The notes under the pieces were generated by a model. The model was given only the letters and a program-made list of their open reading frames with translations, ran no database searches and had not been told where the DNA came from. Both the position numbers and the translations under genes were made by a program. Positions 8,948 through 17,894 of a stretch of 64,000 nt of DNA are shown here, piece after piece (the stretch's first letter is position 1; the number at the start of each line of letters is the position of its first letter). Source of the DNA: Alphaproteobacteria bacterium (GTDB taxonomy: Bacteria > Pseudomonadota > Alphaproteobacteria > Reyranellales > Reyranellaceae); contig VGCH01000001.1 in assembly GCA_016870115.1 (NCBI GenBank), forward strand, positions 62,001 through 126,000, in the 5' to 3' direction.

Positions 8948-10222
8948 ATGAATTTCGACATTCCGGCGGAGATCACTGCCTATCTCGCCGAACTCGACGC
9001 CTTCATCGAGCGCGAGATCCGGCCTTTGGAGCGCGAGAACGACAATATCCGCTTCTTCGACCACCGCCGCGAGCACGCCCGTACAGACTGGGACAATGAC
9101 GGCCAGCCTCGGCCCGAGTGGGAGGAGCTGCTGGCTGAAATGAAGCGCCGCGCCGACCGCGCCGGCCATTTCCGCTTCGCGCTGCCGAAGGAGCTGGGCG
9201 GCAAGGACGGCTCCAATCTCGCCATGGCGATCATCCGCGAGCATCTCGCCCATAAGGGGCTAGGCCTGCACAACGACCTCCAGAACGAGAGCTCGATTGT
9301 CGGCAACTTCCCCTCGCTGCTGCTGATCCACCGCTTCGGCACCAAGGAGCAGCGCGAGCAGTTCGTCGAACCCTCGATCCAGGGCAAAGCGCGGGTCGCG
9401 TTCGGACTCACCGAACCCAACCACGGCTCGGATGCCACCTTCATGGAGACGGCCGCGGTGAAGCGCGGCGGCGACTGGGTGATCAATGGGGCCAAGCGTT
9501 TCAACACCGGCATGCACTCGGCGACCCACGACCTCGTCTTCGCCCGTACCTCGGGCGCGCCGGGCGACGCCCGCGGCATCAGTTGCTTCCTGGTGCCGGT
9601 CTCCACGCCCGGCTTCAAGGTCGAGTACATGTGGTGGACCTTCAACATGCCGTCGGACCACGCCGAAGTGTCGCTGAAGGATGTCGTCGTTCCGGCCTCG
9701 ACCATGCTGGGCGAGGAAGGTCATGCGCTCGACGTGGCGCAGACCTTCGTGCACGAGAACCGCATCCGCCAGGCCGCCTCAAGCCTCGGTGCGGGGCAAT
9801 ACTGCATCGACATGTCGGTGGCCTATGCCAACCGGCGCACCGTGTTCGGCAAGAAGCTCAGCACCAACCAGGCAATCCAGTTCCCGCTGGCCGAGCTGCA
9901 TACCGAAGCCGAGATGACGCGCGGGCTGGTGCGCAAGACCGCCTGGTACCTCGATCGCGAGCACCACATGCAGGTGAGCGAGTGGGTCGCCATGTCGAAC
10001 TACCGCGCCAACCGGCTGGTCTGTGACGCCGCCGATCGCGCCATGCAGGTGCATGGTGGCGTCGGCTATTCCCGGCACTTTCCGTTCGAGCACATCTTCC
10101 GTCACCACCGGCGCTATCGCATCACCGAGGGTTCGGAGGAGATCCAGATTCGCCGCGTCGCGGGCGCGCTGTTCGGCCTCTGGGGCGCCCAGAAGCCACC
10201 CAAGAACCGGTCGCAGGCGTGA
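8948..10222 (+). CDS. Acyl-CoA dehydrogenase
   Basis: The 424-residue flavoprotein has the acyl-CoA dehydrogenase layout: an N-terminal helical domain, the FAD-binding beta domain around FGLTEPNHGSDATFMETAAVKRGGDWVINGAKRF, and a C-terminal helical domain ending YRITEGSEEIQIRRVAGALFG. It would oxidise an acyl-CoA to an enoyl-CoA and pass electrons to ETF. The chain-length preference cannot be read from the sequence. GGGAG stands ahead of the ATG. The stop overlaps the GTG of the transporter gene (GTGA). Confidence 0.9.
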   Translation: MNFDIPAEITAYLAELDAFIEREIRPLERENDNIRFFDHRREHARTDWDNDGQPRPEWEELLAEMKRRADRAGHFRFALPKELGGKDGSNLAMAIIREHLAHKGLGLHNDLQNESSIVGNFPSLLLIHRFGTKEQREQFVEPSIQGKARVAFGLTEPNHGSDATFMETAAVKRGGDWVINGAKRFNTGMHSATHDLVFARTSGAPGDARGISCFLVPVSTPGFKVEYMWWTFNMPSDHAEVSLKDVVVPASTMLGEEGHALDVAQTFVHENRIRQAASSLGAGQYCIDMSVAYANRRTVFGKKLSTNQAIQFPLAELHTEAEMTRGLVRKTAWYLDREHHMQVSEWVAMSNYRANRLVCDAADRAMQVHGGVGYSRHFPFEHIFRHHRRYRITEGSEEIQIRRVAGALFGLWGAQKPPKNRSQA

Positions 10223-11127
10223 CACCGCGCGCCCGCTGGACGGGCGATCTCGTGATGGTGGGCACCGCCATGCTGATGGGGTCGAGCTACCCCTTCGCCA
10301 AAGAGGTGCTGGCCGGTCTGGGGCCGCTGCTGTTCAGCGGATCGCGCTATCTCCTCGCGGCGGCGTTTCTGTTCGCCGCGATGGCGCTGATGCGCCGTCC
10401 GCTCGGACTGCCGGCGCGCGACCTGCCGGCGATGCTTCTGCTGGCCATTCTGGGCGTCACCTTCTTTCAGTCCTGCTGGGGGCTCGCCATCGAACGCACC
10501 CAGCCGAGCCTCGGGTCGATCCTGATGACCACCACGACGGCATTCTCCGCGCTGATCGCGCGAGCCAACGGGCGCGTCCTCCCGGCGGCGGGCTGGCTCG
10601 GTATCGCGATCGCCTTCGCGGGCGTCGTGCTGGTGGTGAACAACGACCTCACGCGCGTGACCCTGGGGGCGGTCGATCCGGTAGGGGCGGCGCTGTGGCT
10701 GGTCGCCGCTTTCGCCTGGGCGCTCTATGTCGATCGCGGCGCCCCCTTCAACGCGCGCCTGGGCGCGCTCCGGGTGATGGCCTGGACCACTCTCCTTGGC
10801 GCGGGGCTGCTGGTGCCGCTCGCGCTCCTGGTCGAGGGTGGTAGCGGGTTCGCCCGCCTCGACGATCAGCTCTGGAGCTTTTGGCTCTACACGGCGATCT
10901 TTCCGGTCGGTGTGGCATTCCTCGGCCTCACCTACGGCCTCGACCGCCTCGGGGTGGGCCCCGTGATGGTCTATATGTACCTGATCCCCGTGGCCGGGGT
11001 CGGCCTCTCGGTCCTGTTCTTCGGCGACGAGCTGACGCCTGCCCGCGCGGTCGGTGGTTTGGTGGTACTGGCGGGCGTCGTTGTGACGCGCCGCGCGCTC
11101 GACCGGGTGACGCCCGCTCCTGTATGA
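10219..11127 (+). CDS. EamA/DMT family transporter
   Basis: A 302-residue inner-membrane protein with about ten hydrophobic helices in two homologous EamA halves (~8-140 and ~155-295). The first half starts [23 protein letters not shown] and the second carries the matching pattern. Members export or import small metabolites; the cargo is unknown. It starts with GTG and overlaps the acyl-CoA dehydrogenase stop by 4 bases, so the two genes are coupled. Confidence 0.88.
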   Translation: MTPRARWTGDLVMVGTAMLMGSSYPFAKEVLAGLGPLLFSGSRYLLAAAFLFAAMALMRRPLGLPARDLPAMLLLAILGVTFFQSCWGLAIERTQPSLGSILMTTTTAFSALIARANGRVLPAAGWLGIAIAFAGVVLVVNNDLTRVTLGAVDPVGAALWLVAAFAWALYVDRGAPFNARLGALRVMAWTTLLGAGLLVPLALLVEGGSGFARLDDQLWSFWLYTAIFPVGVAFLGLTYGLDRLGVGPVMVYMYLIPVAGVGLSVLFFGDELTPARAVGGLVVLAGVVVTRRALDRVTPAPV

Positions 11128-11155
11128 AGGCGCCTTCAGAGCGAGGAACCAGCCC

Positions 11156-11815
11156 ATGGCCCGCAAGGCCGTCCGAAAGTCCGCCGCCAAAGCAAAAGAG
11201 GCCGATCTCACGACCCCCGGCACGGGCGGTCGCCGCGCCTTCGTGCGCCGTGCCACCAAGGAGACGCGGATCGCCGCGGCGATCAATCTCGATGGCACCG
11301 GCGTCTACGACATCAGAACGGGCATCGGCTTTCTCGACCATATGCTGGAGCAGCTGTCGCGCCACAGCCTGATCGACATCTCGCTGCGCGCCGAAGGCGA
11401 CCTGCATATCGACTATCACCACACGACCGAAGATTCGGGCATCGTGCTGGGTCAGTGCCTCAGCCTCGCGCTCGGCGATCGCGCCGGCATCCGCCGCTAT
11501 GGCGCCGCCGCGATCCCGATGGACGAGACGCTCACCGAGGTGGCGCTCGACGCCTCGAACCGGCCCTACCTGATCTGGAACGTCGCGTTCTCGCGCCCCA
11601 AGCTCGGCACGATGGATACCGAACTCTTCAAGGAATGGTTCCAGGCCTTCGCTCAGTTGGGCGGTCTCACGTTGCATGTGAACAACCGCTACGGCGACAA
11701 CAACCATCATATCGTCGAGAGCTGCTTCAAGGGACTGGCGCGCGCGCTGCGGGTCGCCTGCGAGATCGATCCCCGGCAGAGCCGTGCGGTGCCCAGCACC
11801 AAGGGCGCGCTCTAG
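11156..11815 (+). CDS. hisB: Imidazoleglycerol-phosphate dehydratase
   Basis: The 219-residue enzyme carries out the sixth step of histidine synthesis. Metal-binding motifs of both repeats are present: [13 protein letters not shown] with [12 protein letters not shown] in the first half, and [17 protein letters not shown] in the second. A ~27-residue basic N-terminal extension (Lys/Ala-rich) precedes the catalytic domain and is longer than in most homologues. An alternative downstream start is not obvious. hisH follows after 9 bases. Confidence 0.95.
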   Translation: MARKAVRKSAAKAKEADLTTPGTGGRRAFVRRATKETRIAAAINLDGTGVYDIRTGIGFLDHMLEQLSRHSLIDISLRAEGDLHIDYHHTTEDSGIVLGQCLSLALGDRAGIRRYGAAAIPMDETLTEVALDASNRPYLIWNVAFSRPKLGTMDTELFKEWFQAFAQLGGLTLHVNNRYGDNNHHIVESCFKGLARALRVACEIDPRQSRAVPSTKGAL

Positions 11816-11824
11816 GCGGCAGCG

Positions 11825-12466
11825 ATGACGGTCGCCATCGTCGACTACGGCTCGGGCAATCTGCGCTCCGCCGCCAAGGCGTTCGAGCGCGCGGCACGCG
11901 AGCGCGGCACGCACGAGTCGATCCACGTCACCGCCCGGCCCGCCGAGGTGGCGGCGGCGGATCGCATCGTGCTGCCGGGGGTGGGCGCCTTCGCCGATTG
12001 CCGCGCCGGGCTGCACGCCGTGCCCGGCATGGTCGAGACGCTGCGCCGCGAAGTGCTCGAGCGCGGCAAGCCGTTCCTCGGCATCTGCGTCGGCATGCAG
12101 CTGATGGCTACCCGTGGCGTCGAATACGGCGTGCACGAAGGGCTCGACTGGATCGCGGGCGACGTGGTGCGTCTCGAGCCGGCGGACCGCGCGCTCAAGA
12201 TCCCGCACATGGGCTGGAACGAGCTGGCGGAACTCGGCGCTCATCCCCTGCTGGAAGGCATCGCGCCCGGCGCGCATGCCTACTTCGTGCACTCGTTCCA
12301 CCTGCGCACCGCGACACCCGAGACCCGGCTCGCCAGCGCCGACTATGGCGGCGCCTTCGCCGCGATTGTCGGTCGCGACAACATGGCAGGCACGCAGTTC
12401 CATCCGGAGAAGAGCCAGGCCACCGGGCTCCGCCTGATCGGCAACTTCCTCGCCTGGAAGCCGTAG
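11825..12466 (+). CDS. hisH: Imidazole glycerol phosphate synthase, glutamine amidotransferase subunit
   Basis: 213 residues. This class I amidotransferase supplies ammonia from glutamine to HisF. The nucleophile Cys88 lies in [11 protein letters not shown], and the partner His193 and Glu195 lie in TQFHPEKSQ. The N-terminal [12 protein letters not shown] is typical of HisH. It sits directly behind hisB; hisF and hisA, which usually follow, are absent here because the next gene is on the opposite strand. Confidence 0.95.
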   Translation: MTVAIVDYGSGNLRSAAKAFERAARERGTHESIHVTARPAEVAAADRIVLPGVGAFADCRAGLHAVPGMVETLRREVLERGKPFLGICVGMQLMATRGVEYGVHEGLDWIAGDVVRLEPADRALKIPHMGWNELAELGAHPLLEGIAPGAHAYFVHSFHLRTATPETRLASADYGGAFAAIVGRDNMAGTQFHPEKSQATGLRLIGNFLAWKP

Positions 12467-12533
12467 AGTCTCGAACGATGTGTTGCCGTTCACATGGAAC
12501 CGCGTGAACGGCTCCGTCTGAATCGAGAACACT
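12467..12533 (-). repeat. Dispersed ~70-base intergenic repeat, copy 2
   Basis: On the minus strand it reads AGTGTTCTCGATTC followed by GGAGCCG...CGGTTCC (inverted, with one G-T pair), then a TGAACGGCAACAC segment. It matches copy 1 at 1414-1482 over its whole length and shares the hairpin position. It fills the spacer between the convergent hisH and OmpA-family genes. Confidence 0.6.
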
Positions 12534-12545
12534 CGCGCGGCGGTG

Positions 12546-13478
12546 TCAGCGCAGGAGCATCTCGACGCGGCGGTTGAGCGCGCGGCCGGCGTCCTCGGCA
12601 TTGTCGGCGACTGGCCAGCGGTCGCCGGCACCGCTCCAGGCGAGACGCCGCGGATCGATGCCGTGGCGACCGACGAGATCGCGGGCAACCGCCGAAGCGC
12701 GACGTTCCGAGAGCGCGAGGTTGGCGGCGGCATCGCCTCGGCTGTCGGTATGGCCGACGATATGCACCCCGACCCCGGGGTTGGCCTTGAGGTATTGCGC
12801 CGCCTGATCCAACGCCGCGCGGGCGGGCGCCGCGAGCTCCGCGCTGTTGGAGCCAAAGACCACGCCAGCGAGCTGGACGCGGCCCTGTGTGCCCATGGCG
12901 GTGGCGATTTCAACGGCCGTACCGGCGCTCGGCGCGGCCGCTCGTGTCTCTTCGGTACGACGCAACTGCTCGCGCGAGGCGAGTTCGGCGCGCATCACGG
13001 TGACCGTGGCTTCGGCCTCGCGACGCGCGCGCTCCGTCTCTTCGCGCGCCTGCGCCACGCGGCGCTCAGCGTCGGTCTGCACATCGGTGAGGCGCCGCTC
13101 GCCGCTCTGGCGCCCCTCGACGGCGGCACGCTCGGCGGCCAGACGGGCCTGCCGCTCGGCCTCGAGATGGCCGCGCAGCTCCAGTGTCAGCCGCTGCGCC
13201 TCGGCGAGTTGGGCGCGGAATCCGGTGAAGGCGCGTTCGGAGTCGTTGCGGATCTGCTCGCGCGCCTGATCGGCGAGTGAACCTCTTTCCTGAGCCGCCG
13301 CCAGCCGGTCGCCCAGCGAGCGGTGATCGGCAGCAAGGGCGGCGGCACGCAGCTCGGAGTCGGCCAACCGCTGCTTCAGGGCACGCGGCGCATCGGCCGG
13401 GCGGGACGCCCAGGCGCCCCAGGCCAGTGCCGCGCCCGTCACGATCAGCAGGACGAAAACCGCCAGCAACCCCCGCAT
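12546..13478 (-). CDS. OmpA-family protein with coiled-coil stalk
   Basis: 310 residues. A single N-terminal membrane or signal segment (~4-25) is followed by a long coiled coil (~32-180), rich in Glu, Arg, Ala and Gln, and a C-terminal OmpA/MotB peptidoglycan-binding domain (~205-308). The latter has VVFGSNSAEL, HIVGHTDSRG, ALSERRASAVARDLV and the closing NRRVEMLL. It probably spans from the inner membrane to the cell wall. It stands alone between two copies of an intergenic repeat. Confidence 0.85.
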   Translation of the reverse strand: MRGLLAVFVLLIVTGAALAWGAWASRPADAPRALKQRLADSELRAAALAADHRSLGDRLAAAQERGSLADQAREQIRNDSERAFTGFRAQLAEAQRLTLELRGHLEAERQARLAAERAAVEGRQSGERRLTDVQTDAERRVAQAREETERARREAEATVTVMRAELASREQLRRTEETRAAAPSAGTAVEIATAMGTQGRVQLAGVVFGSNSAELAAPARAALDQAAQYLKANPGVGVHIVGHTDSRGDAAANLALSERRASAVARDLVGRHGIDPRRLAWSGAGDRWPVADNAEDAGRALNRRVEMLLR

Positions 13479-13494
13479 CGGCTCCTCCGCGCCA

Positions 13495-13566
13495 GACTGT
13501 CTTCAGCTCAGAACGAACCGCTCCCGCAGTTCCCCCTGAACGGAAACACGCCATTCGCCATCGCTC
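13495..13566 (+). repeat. Dispersed ~70-base intergenic repeat, copy 3 (diverged)
   Basis: On the plus strand it contains GAACCGCTCCCGCAGTTCC followed by CTGAACGGAAACACGCCATT. The order matches copies 1 and 2, but the hairpin arms carry mismatches. It lies upstream of the OmpA-family gene and beyond the 3' end of the [2Fe-2S] ferredoxin gene. Confidence 0.5.
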
Positions 13567-13614
13567 GGCCATCGGCTGTCCGCCCCGGCTGGGTCCAGTC
13601 GGAGCGGGATCATT

Positions 13615-13992
13615 CTAGCCCCGCCGCGCGCGATCCTCCGGCCGCTTGTCGGCCGTGTGCAGCATCAGACGCGCCACACGACCACCCTTGGCCAAATGCA
13701 CGTCCAGCACCTCGTCGATGTCGGCCTCGGTGGCGCAGCTGTACCAGACGCCCTCGGGATAGATCACGACGGTCGGGCCCAGCTCGCAGCGGTCGAGGCA
13801 GCCGGCGCTGTTGATCCGAACGTTCTTGAGGCCAAGCGCCTTCGCCTTGTTCTTCATGTAGTCGCGCAGCGCCTCGCCATTGCGCTCCGCGCAGCAGCCG
13901 CGCGGGTGGCCGGCCGGCCGCCGGTTCGTGCAGCAGAAAACATGGGCCTCGTAGTAGGGCGCGGGATCCGTCGCCTGTTCGCGTGCGCTCAT
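13615..13992 (-). CDS. (2Fe-2S) thioredoxin-like ferredoxin
   Basis: 125 residues. The pattern HVFCCTN (Cys20/21), RGCCAERN (Cys33/34), and SAGCLDRCELGP (Cys65, Cys69) matches the thioredoxin-fold [2Fe-2S] ferredoxins related to the NuoE cluster domain. Those proteins bind the cluster through C-x(10-12)-C and C-x3-C pairs. Its electron partner is not identifiable. The start overlaps the stop of the upstream DUF6489-like gene by 4 bases (ATGA), so both are expressed together. Confidence 0.85.
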   Translation of the reverse strand: MSAREQATDPAPYYEAHVFCCTNRRPAGHPRGCCAERNGEALRDYMKNKAKALGLKNVRINSAGCLDRCELGPTVVIYPEGVWYSCATEADIDEVLDVHLAKGGRVARLMLHTADKRPEDRARRG

Positions 13993-14249
13993 TTCTTGGT
14001 GCCGCCGGTCGCGATCGAGGCGAGCTGCGTCCAGAAGGCCTGCTGGAGCTGCTGCAGCTGATCCACCCCCTGCATGGAGGCGGGCAGCCAGGTCTTGAAG
14101 ACCGTCTCGGGGTTCATCGCATCGAGGCCGCTCTTGAGGCGATCCTCGATCTGCCCGAGCACCCGGTCCTGCATGGGCTTGATGTCGGGCAGGCCGAAAA
14201 ACGCCCGCGCCTCCTCCGGCGTGCAGGTCACTTCCACATTCACTTTCAT
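13989..14249 (-). CDS. DUF6489-like small protein
   Basis: 86 residues, mostly helical and acidic in the middle. It begins MKVNVEVTCTPEEARAFFG and has a Gln/Leu-rich helix near residues 60-75 (QLQQLQQAF). It resembles the DUF6489 family of short alphaproteobacterial proteins of unknown function; this naming is from memory of the family pattern. A much longer open frame upstream is a shadow of the ammonia-lyase gene. It overlaps the ferredoxin gene by 4 bases. Confidence 0.7.
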   Translation of the reverse strand: MKVNVEVTCTPEEARAFFGLPDIKPMQDRVLGQIEDRLKSGLDAMNPETVFKTWLPASMQGVDQLQQLQQAFWTQLASIATGGTKK

Positions 14250-14315
14250 GCGTTCGTCTCCGTTTGACGGCAGTCTATGGGATTCGGCGGCGCCGGGCCA
14301 TGCTATGTCCGGACG

Positions 14316-15476
14316 ATGACCCTGCCCTGGCTCAGCCCCAATCCCCGTGCCGACCGGCGAGCGCCCTATGGTCCGGCCCAGCGGGCCGTGATCGATCCCA
14401 GTGGCCTCGATGAGCTCGCGGCCACGATGGCGCGCTGTCCCCTGCACGCGCCGACCCCGTTGCTGGCGCTGCCCGCACTCGCCGCCCGATGGGGCCTCGG
14501 CGATCTGCGCATCAAGGACGAAAGCAAGCGGTTCGGCTTCGGTGCCTTCAAGGCGTTGGGCGGGGTGCTGGCCGTCTATGGCGAGCTGGCCAGCGCCATC
14601 GACGAGGCCGATCATCGCCAGACCAGCTTCGACGCGGTGCTGGCGGGCGATGGCGCGGACGTGACGGCCGACATGGTCTTTGCCACCGCGAGCTCGGGCA
14701 ATCATGGCCGTGCGGTCGCGGCCGGCGCGCGGCTGTTCGGACGGCGCTGCGTGGTATTCCTGCCGGCCTTCACGGATGCCGCCAAGGAGGCCGCCATCCG
14801 CGCGCGCGGCGCCGAGGTGATCCGGGTCGCAGGCGACTACGACGCGGCGGTCGCGGAGTGCCGACGCCGCTCGGCCGCCGAGGGCTGGACGGTCGTGTCG
14901 GACACGTCCTGGGAGGGCTACGAGCGCGCGCCGGTCCGCGTGATGCGGGGCTACAGCCTGATCGCCGAGGAAATGCTGGCCACGCAATGGCCCGAGGGTC
15001 CGACTCATCTCTTCGTGCAGGCCGGCGTGGGCGGCCTGGCGGCCGCGATGATCGGCATGTTGTGGGCGGCGTTGCCGCGCCGGCCGCTCTCAATCGTGGT
15101 TGAGCCCGAGACGGCGGATTGCTGGTTCCAGAGCAACCGCGCCGGCCAGCCTACCCTGGCGAGCGGCGACGCCACGACCGCGATGGGCGGCCTCGCCTGC
15201 CGCGAGATCTCGCCCGTGACCTGGCCGATCATCGGCCTCGGCGCGGACTGGTTCATGACCATCCGCGAGGGGGACGCGGTCGCGGCGCGGCGCCTGCTCG
15301 CGCGACCCGACGGCGGCGATCCCGCCTTGGCAGCGGGCTTCTCAGGTGCCGCCGGCCTCGCCGGATTGATGCGGGCCGCGACCGAGCCCGAGGCGCGCCG
15401 CGCCCTCGGACTGGACGGCGACGCGCGCATTCTGCTGATCAACAGCGAAGGCGACCTCGGCGCACCACCGGTTTGA
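14316..15476 (+). CDS. Diaminopropionate ammonia-lyase-like PLP enzyme
   Basis: 386 residues with the fold-type II PLP pattern. The Schiff-base lysine is Lys79 in FGFGAFKALGG, ATASSGNHGRAVA binds the substrate carboxylate, and AGVGGLAAAM is the glycine-rich phosphate loop. The RFGFGAFKALGG segment and the length fit diaminopropionate ammonia-lyase (DpaL), which turns 2,3-diaminopropionate into pyruvate and ammonia. A threonine-dehydratase-like role is the alternative. The ATG opening MTLPWLSPN is preferred over one 13 codons upstream. Confidence 0.8.
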   Translation: MTLPWLSPNPRADRRAPYGPAQRAVIDPSGLDELAATMARCPLHAPTPLLALPALAARWGLGDLRIKDESKRFGFGAFKALGGVLAVYGELASAIDEADHRQTSFDAVLAGDGADVTADMVFATASSGNHGRAVAAGARLFGRRCVVFLPAFTDAAKEAAIRARGAEVIRVAGDYDAAVAECRRRSAAEGWTVVSDTSWEGYERAPVRVMRGYSLIAEEMLATQWPEGPTHLFVQAGVGGLAAAMIGMLWAALPRRPLSIVVEPETADCWFQSNRAGQPTLASGDATTAMGGLACREISPVTWPIIGLGADWFMTIREGDAVAARRLLARPDGGDPALAAGFSGAAGLAGLMRAATEPEARRALGLDGDARILLINSEGDLGAPPV

Positions 15477-15620
15477 ACGAACGACGGCGCGTCGCCGCAG
15501 CTGAATCATTGCCGAGGGTTGAAGCGGCAGGCCAATTTTCACTTGGCGAACGGTGGGCCGGAACCTAGGGTTGGACTCGCGGGTGCCTTGCTCGGGCTAC
15601 AACCTAGAAGGGTCGACCAC

Positions 15621-16091
15621 ATGCGCGTTTACATCGCTTGGAAGCTTGCGCCGGCGCTTGCTGCTGCCGCGCTATCTCTCGGTGCCTGCATGTCGGCGCA
15701 GGAGCATCGCGCTGCGGTCGCGAACACCGATCGCGACCGGTTGACGGTGGGGACTGTACAACGGGAGATTCGCGTCGGCATGAGTGGTGACGAGGTAGTG
15801 TCGGTCCTCGGATCACCCAATATTGTGACCACCGATGAACGCCGACAGGAGTCGTGGGTGTACGACCGGTTTTCCACGGAGAGTGTTTATTCCACGAGCT
15901 CCGGAGGCGTGAACGCACTGGTTCTGGGTGGTGGACTGGTCGGCGCAGGTTTGTTGGGTGGCGCGGGTGGCGTGGGGGCCAGCCAAGCCACAGGCGCCCG
16001 GTCGACGACGCAGCGTACACTCACGATCATCATCAAGTTTGACGGCAACAGGCGCGTACGCGACTTCGCATATCGGCAGTCCAGCTTCTAG
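15621..16091 (+). CDS. Lipoprotein with BamE/SmpA-like domain
   Basis: 156 residues. The signal peptide ends in a lipobox (LSLGAC, Cys near residue 21). The next ~60 residues (TVGTVQREIRVGMSGDEVVSVLGSP...RQESWVYDRF) look like the BamE/SmpA/OmlA fold. A Gly-rich hydrophobic stretch follows (VLGGGLVGAGLLGG), which is unusual for BamE itself. It is the first of three small lipoprotein genes in a row. Codon choice here is less GC-rich than in the neighbours. Confidence 0.7.
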   Translation: MRVYIAWKLAPALAAAALSLGACMSAQEHRAAVANTDRDRLTVGTVQREIRVGMSGDEVVSVLGSPNIVTTDERRQESWVYDRFSTESVYSTSSGGVNALVLGGGLVGAGLLGGAGGVGASQATGARSTTQRTLTIIIKFDGNRRVRDFAYRQSSF

Positions 16092-16119
16092 GAGCGACAC
16101 ACACATCGGAGGGGGGGGA

Positions 16120-16656
16120 ATGACCAATAAATCGAGGCGCGCCTTCCTGCTCGGGGCGGGCGTCGTGGCACTCACGGGTTGCCAACAAACCATTCCACCG
16201 GAGGCGCTGCAGCTATCGGCCTCCGCACTGCAGGACCGCCAACTCCAGACGCGCCGCTTCGGCACCAAAGACGAGGAACGGCTCCTTCGCGCGAGCGCGC
16301 AGGTCCTTCAAGATCTTGGCTTCCAGATCGACGAGAGCGAATCGCGCTTGGGCGTCATCGTGTCGTCCAAGAATCGCGACGCGACTGAAGCAGGGCAGGT
16401 TGTCGCCGCGGTCTTCATTGCAATTCTTTTTGGCGCGTACATGCCTACCGACCGAAACCAGAAGATTCGTGCGAGTCTCGTCACGTTACCCGTCGATGGC
16501 GGTCAGGATACGGCGGTCCGCATCACGTTCCAGCGCTTGGTCTGGAACACCCGGAACGAACTCACAACAATCGAAGGGCTCAAGGACCCCAAGATCTACC
16601 AGGAGTTCTTCGACAAGCTCGGGCAGTCGGTGTTTCTCACGGCACAGGAGATTTGA
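16120..16656 (+). CDS. Putative lipoprotein, paralogue of the next gene
   Basis: 178 residues. RRAFLLGAGVVALTGCQQ gives a lipobox with a twin-arginine-like n-region. The body has LQTRRFGTKDEERLLRASAQVLQDLGFQID, a hydrophobic stretch near 95-110 (VVAAVFIAILFGAYM), and ends in DPKIYQEFFDKLGQSVFLTAQEI. I do not recognise a function. It aligns along its length with the following gene, apart from the hydrophobic insert. GGGGGG precedes the ATG as ribosome binding site. Confidence 0.75.
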   Translation: MTNKSRRAFLLGAGVVALTGCQQTIPPEALQLSASALQDRQLQTRRFGTKDEERLLRASAQVLQDLGFQIDESESRLGVIVSSKNRDATEAGQVVAAVFIAILFGAYMPTDRNQKIRASLVTLPVDGGQDTAVRITFQRLVWNTRNELTTIEGLKDPKIYQEFFDKLGQSVFLTAQEI

Positions 16657-16658
16657 TC

Positions 16659-17081
16659 ATGAGCAAGCGCCTGCTCGCCGTTGTATTGATTACCTTTGCG
16701 GTGCCAGCTTGCCAGACCGATAGCCGCCAGCAAATCTTGGCCACCACTCAGTCGGCTGTTCAATTGCGCAGCTACCAGACTCGCGCCTTCGATACAGTGG
16801 ACCGACAGAAAACACTGCGGACAGTCATCGCGACTCTCCAGGATTTGGGTTTCGTCATCGACAAGGCAGATGCGACGCTAGGTACAGTGTCTGCCACCAA
16901 GTTGGACCGCTACGCACTCCGCATGACCGTGACGGTGCGCGAGCGCGGCACAACCCAGACCCTGGTCCGAGCAAACGCACAGTTCAACATTACGGCTGTC
17001 GAAGACCCCAAACCGTATCAGCAGTTTTTCGAGGCTCTCCAGAAGGCGATGTTCTTGACCGCACACGAAGTTGACGGCTGA
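16659..17081 (+). CDS. Putative lipoprotein, short paralogue
   Basis: 140 residues with a lipobox (FAVPAC). It shares with the previous gene the pattern YQTRAFDTVDRQKTLRTVIATLQDLGFVIDKADATLGTVSATK and the ending DPKPYQQFFEALQKAMFLTAHEV. It lacks the hydrophobic insert. The ATG lies just after the upstream stop; a TTG two codons earlier overlaps it. Tandem duplication is the simple explanation. Function unknown, probably outer-membrane associated. Confidence 0.75.
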   Translation: MSKRLLAVVLITFAVPACQTDSRQQILATTQSAVQLRSYQTRAFDTVDRQKTLRTVIATLQDLGFVIDKADATLGTVSATKLDRYALRMTVTVRERGTTQTLVRANAQFNITAVEDPKPYQQFFEALQKAMFLTAHEVDG

Positions 17082-17143
17082 TCAATGTCAATCGCGCGCG
17101 CAAGCCGACTGGCGCGCGCACCGAACTAGAGTAACAAGACCAT

Positions 17144-17887
17144 ATGCAACTCCAGCTCCAGACTTGGACCGCGGTCGAGGACTATCTCAAGCGGTCGACC
17201 GGGATCATCGTGCCGATCGGCTCAACGGAGCAGCACGGGCCGACCGGACTGATCGGCACCGACGCGCTCACCGCTGAGATGATCGCGCGCGGCGTCGGCG
17301 AGGCCGCGGGCGCTTTGGTGGCGCCGACCATCTCGGTCGGCATGGCGCAGCACCACCTCGCCTTCCCGGGTTCGGTCACGCTGCGTCCGACCACGCTGAT
17401 CGCGGTGGTGCGCGATCAGGTGCAGAGCCTCGCCCGGCACGGCTTCACGCGGTTCTTCTTCGTGAACGGGCATGGCGGCAACGTCGCCACGGTGACGGCG
17501 GCGTTTTCCGAGATCTACGCCGAGCGTTCGCTGGAGCGCCTGTCGAACCAGCCGCCGATTAAGTGCAGCCTGCGCAATTGGTGGGACGGGCCGGGCATAA
17601 AGGAGCTCAGTCGCGAGCTCTATGGCGCGAGCGAAGGCAGCCACGCCACGCCCTCGGAAGTGGCGCTGACCTGGTACAAGTACCCCGAGACGATGAAGCA
17701 GATGCCGATGGAGCCGCGCGTGGCGCCCACCGGCGGCTTTGCCGATGCCGAGGATTATCGCCGCGCCTTCCCGGATGGCCGCATCGGTTCCGACCCCAAT
17801 CTCGCCACACCCGAGCATGGCAAGCGGATCTATGAGACGGCGGTCCGCGAAGTGGCGGCCGACTACACCCGGTTCGCGAAAGCCTGA
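17144..17887 (+). CDS. Creatininase family amidohydrolase
   Basis: 247 residues with the metal-binding pattern of the family: PIGSTEQHGPTGLIGTDALTAE (Glu, His, Asp ligands), the mid-protein NGHGGNVAT loop and the GSHATPSEVALTW segment. Family members hydrolyse creatinine-like cyclic amides or formamides, and some act in cofactor synthesis. No neighbours narrow the substrate. Confidence 0.88.
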   Translation: MQLQLQTWTAVEDYLKRSTGIIVPIGSTEQHGPTGLIGTDALTAEMIARGVGEAAGALVAPTISVGMAQHHLAFPGSVTLRPTTLIAVVRDQVQSLARHGFTRFFFVNGHGGNVATVTAAFSEIYAERSLERLSNQPPIKCSLRNWWDGPGIKELSRELYGASEGSHATPSEVALTWYKYPETMKQMPMEPRVAPTGGFADAEDYRRAFPDGRIGSDPNLATPEHGKRIYETAVREVAADYTRFAKA

Positions 17888-17894
17888 TCCGACC

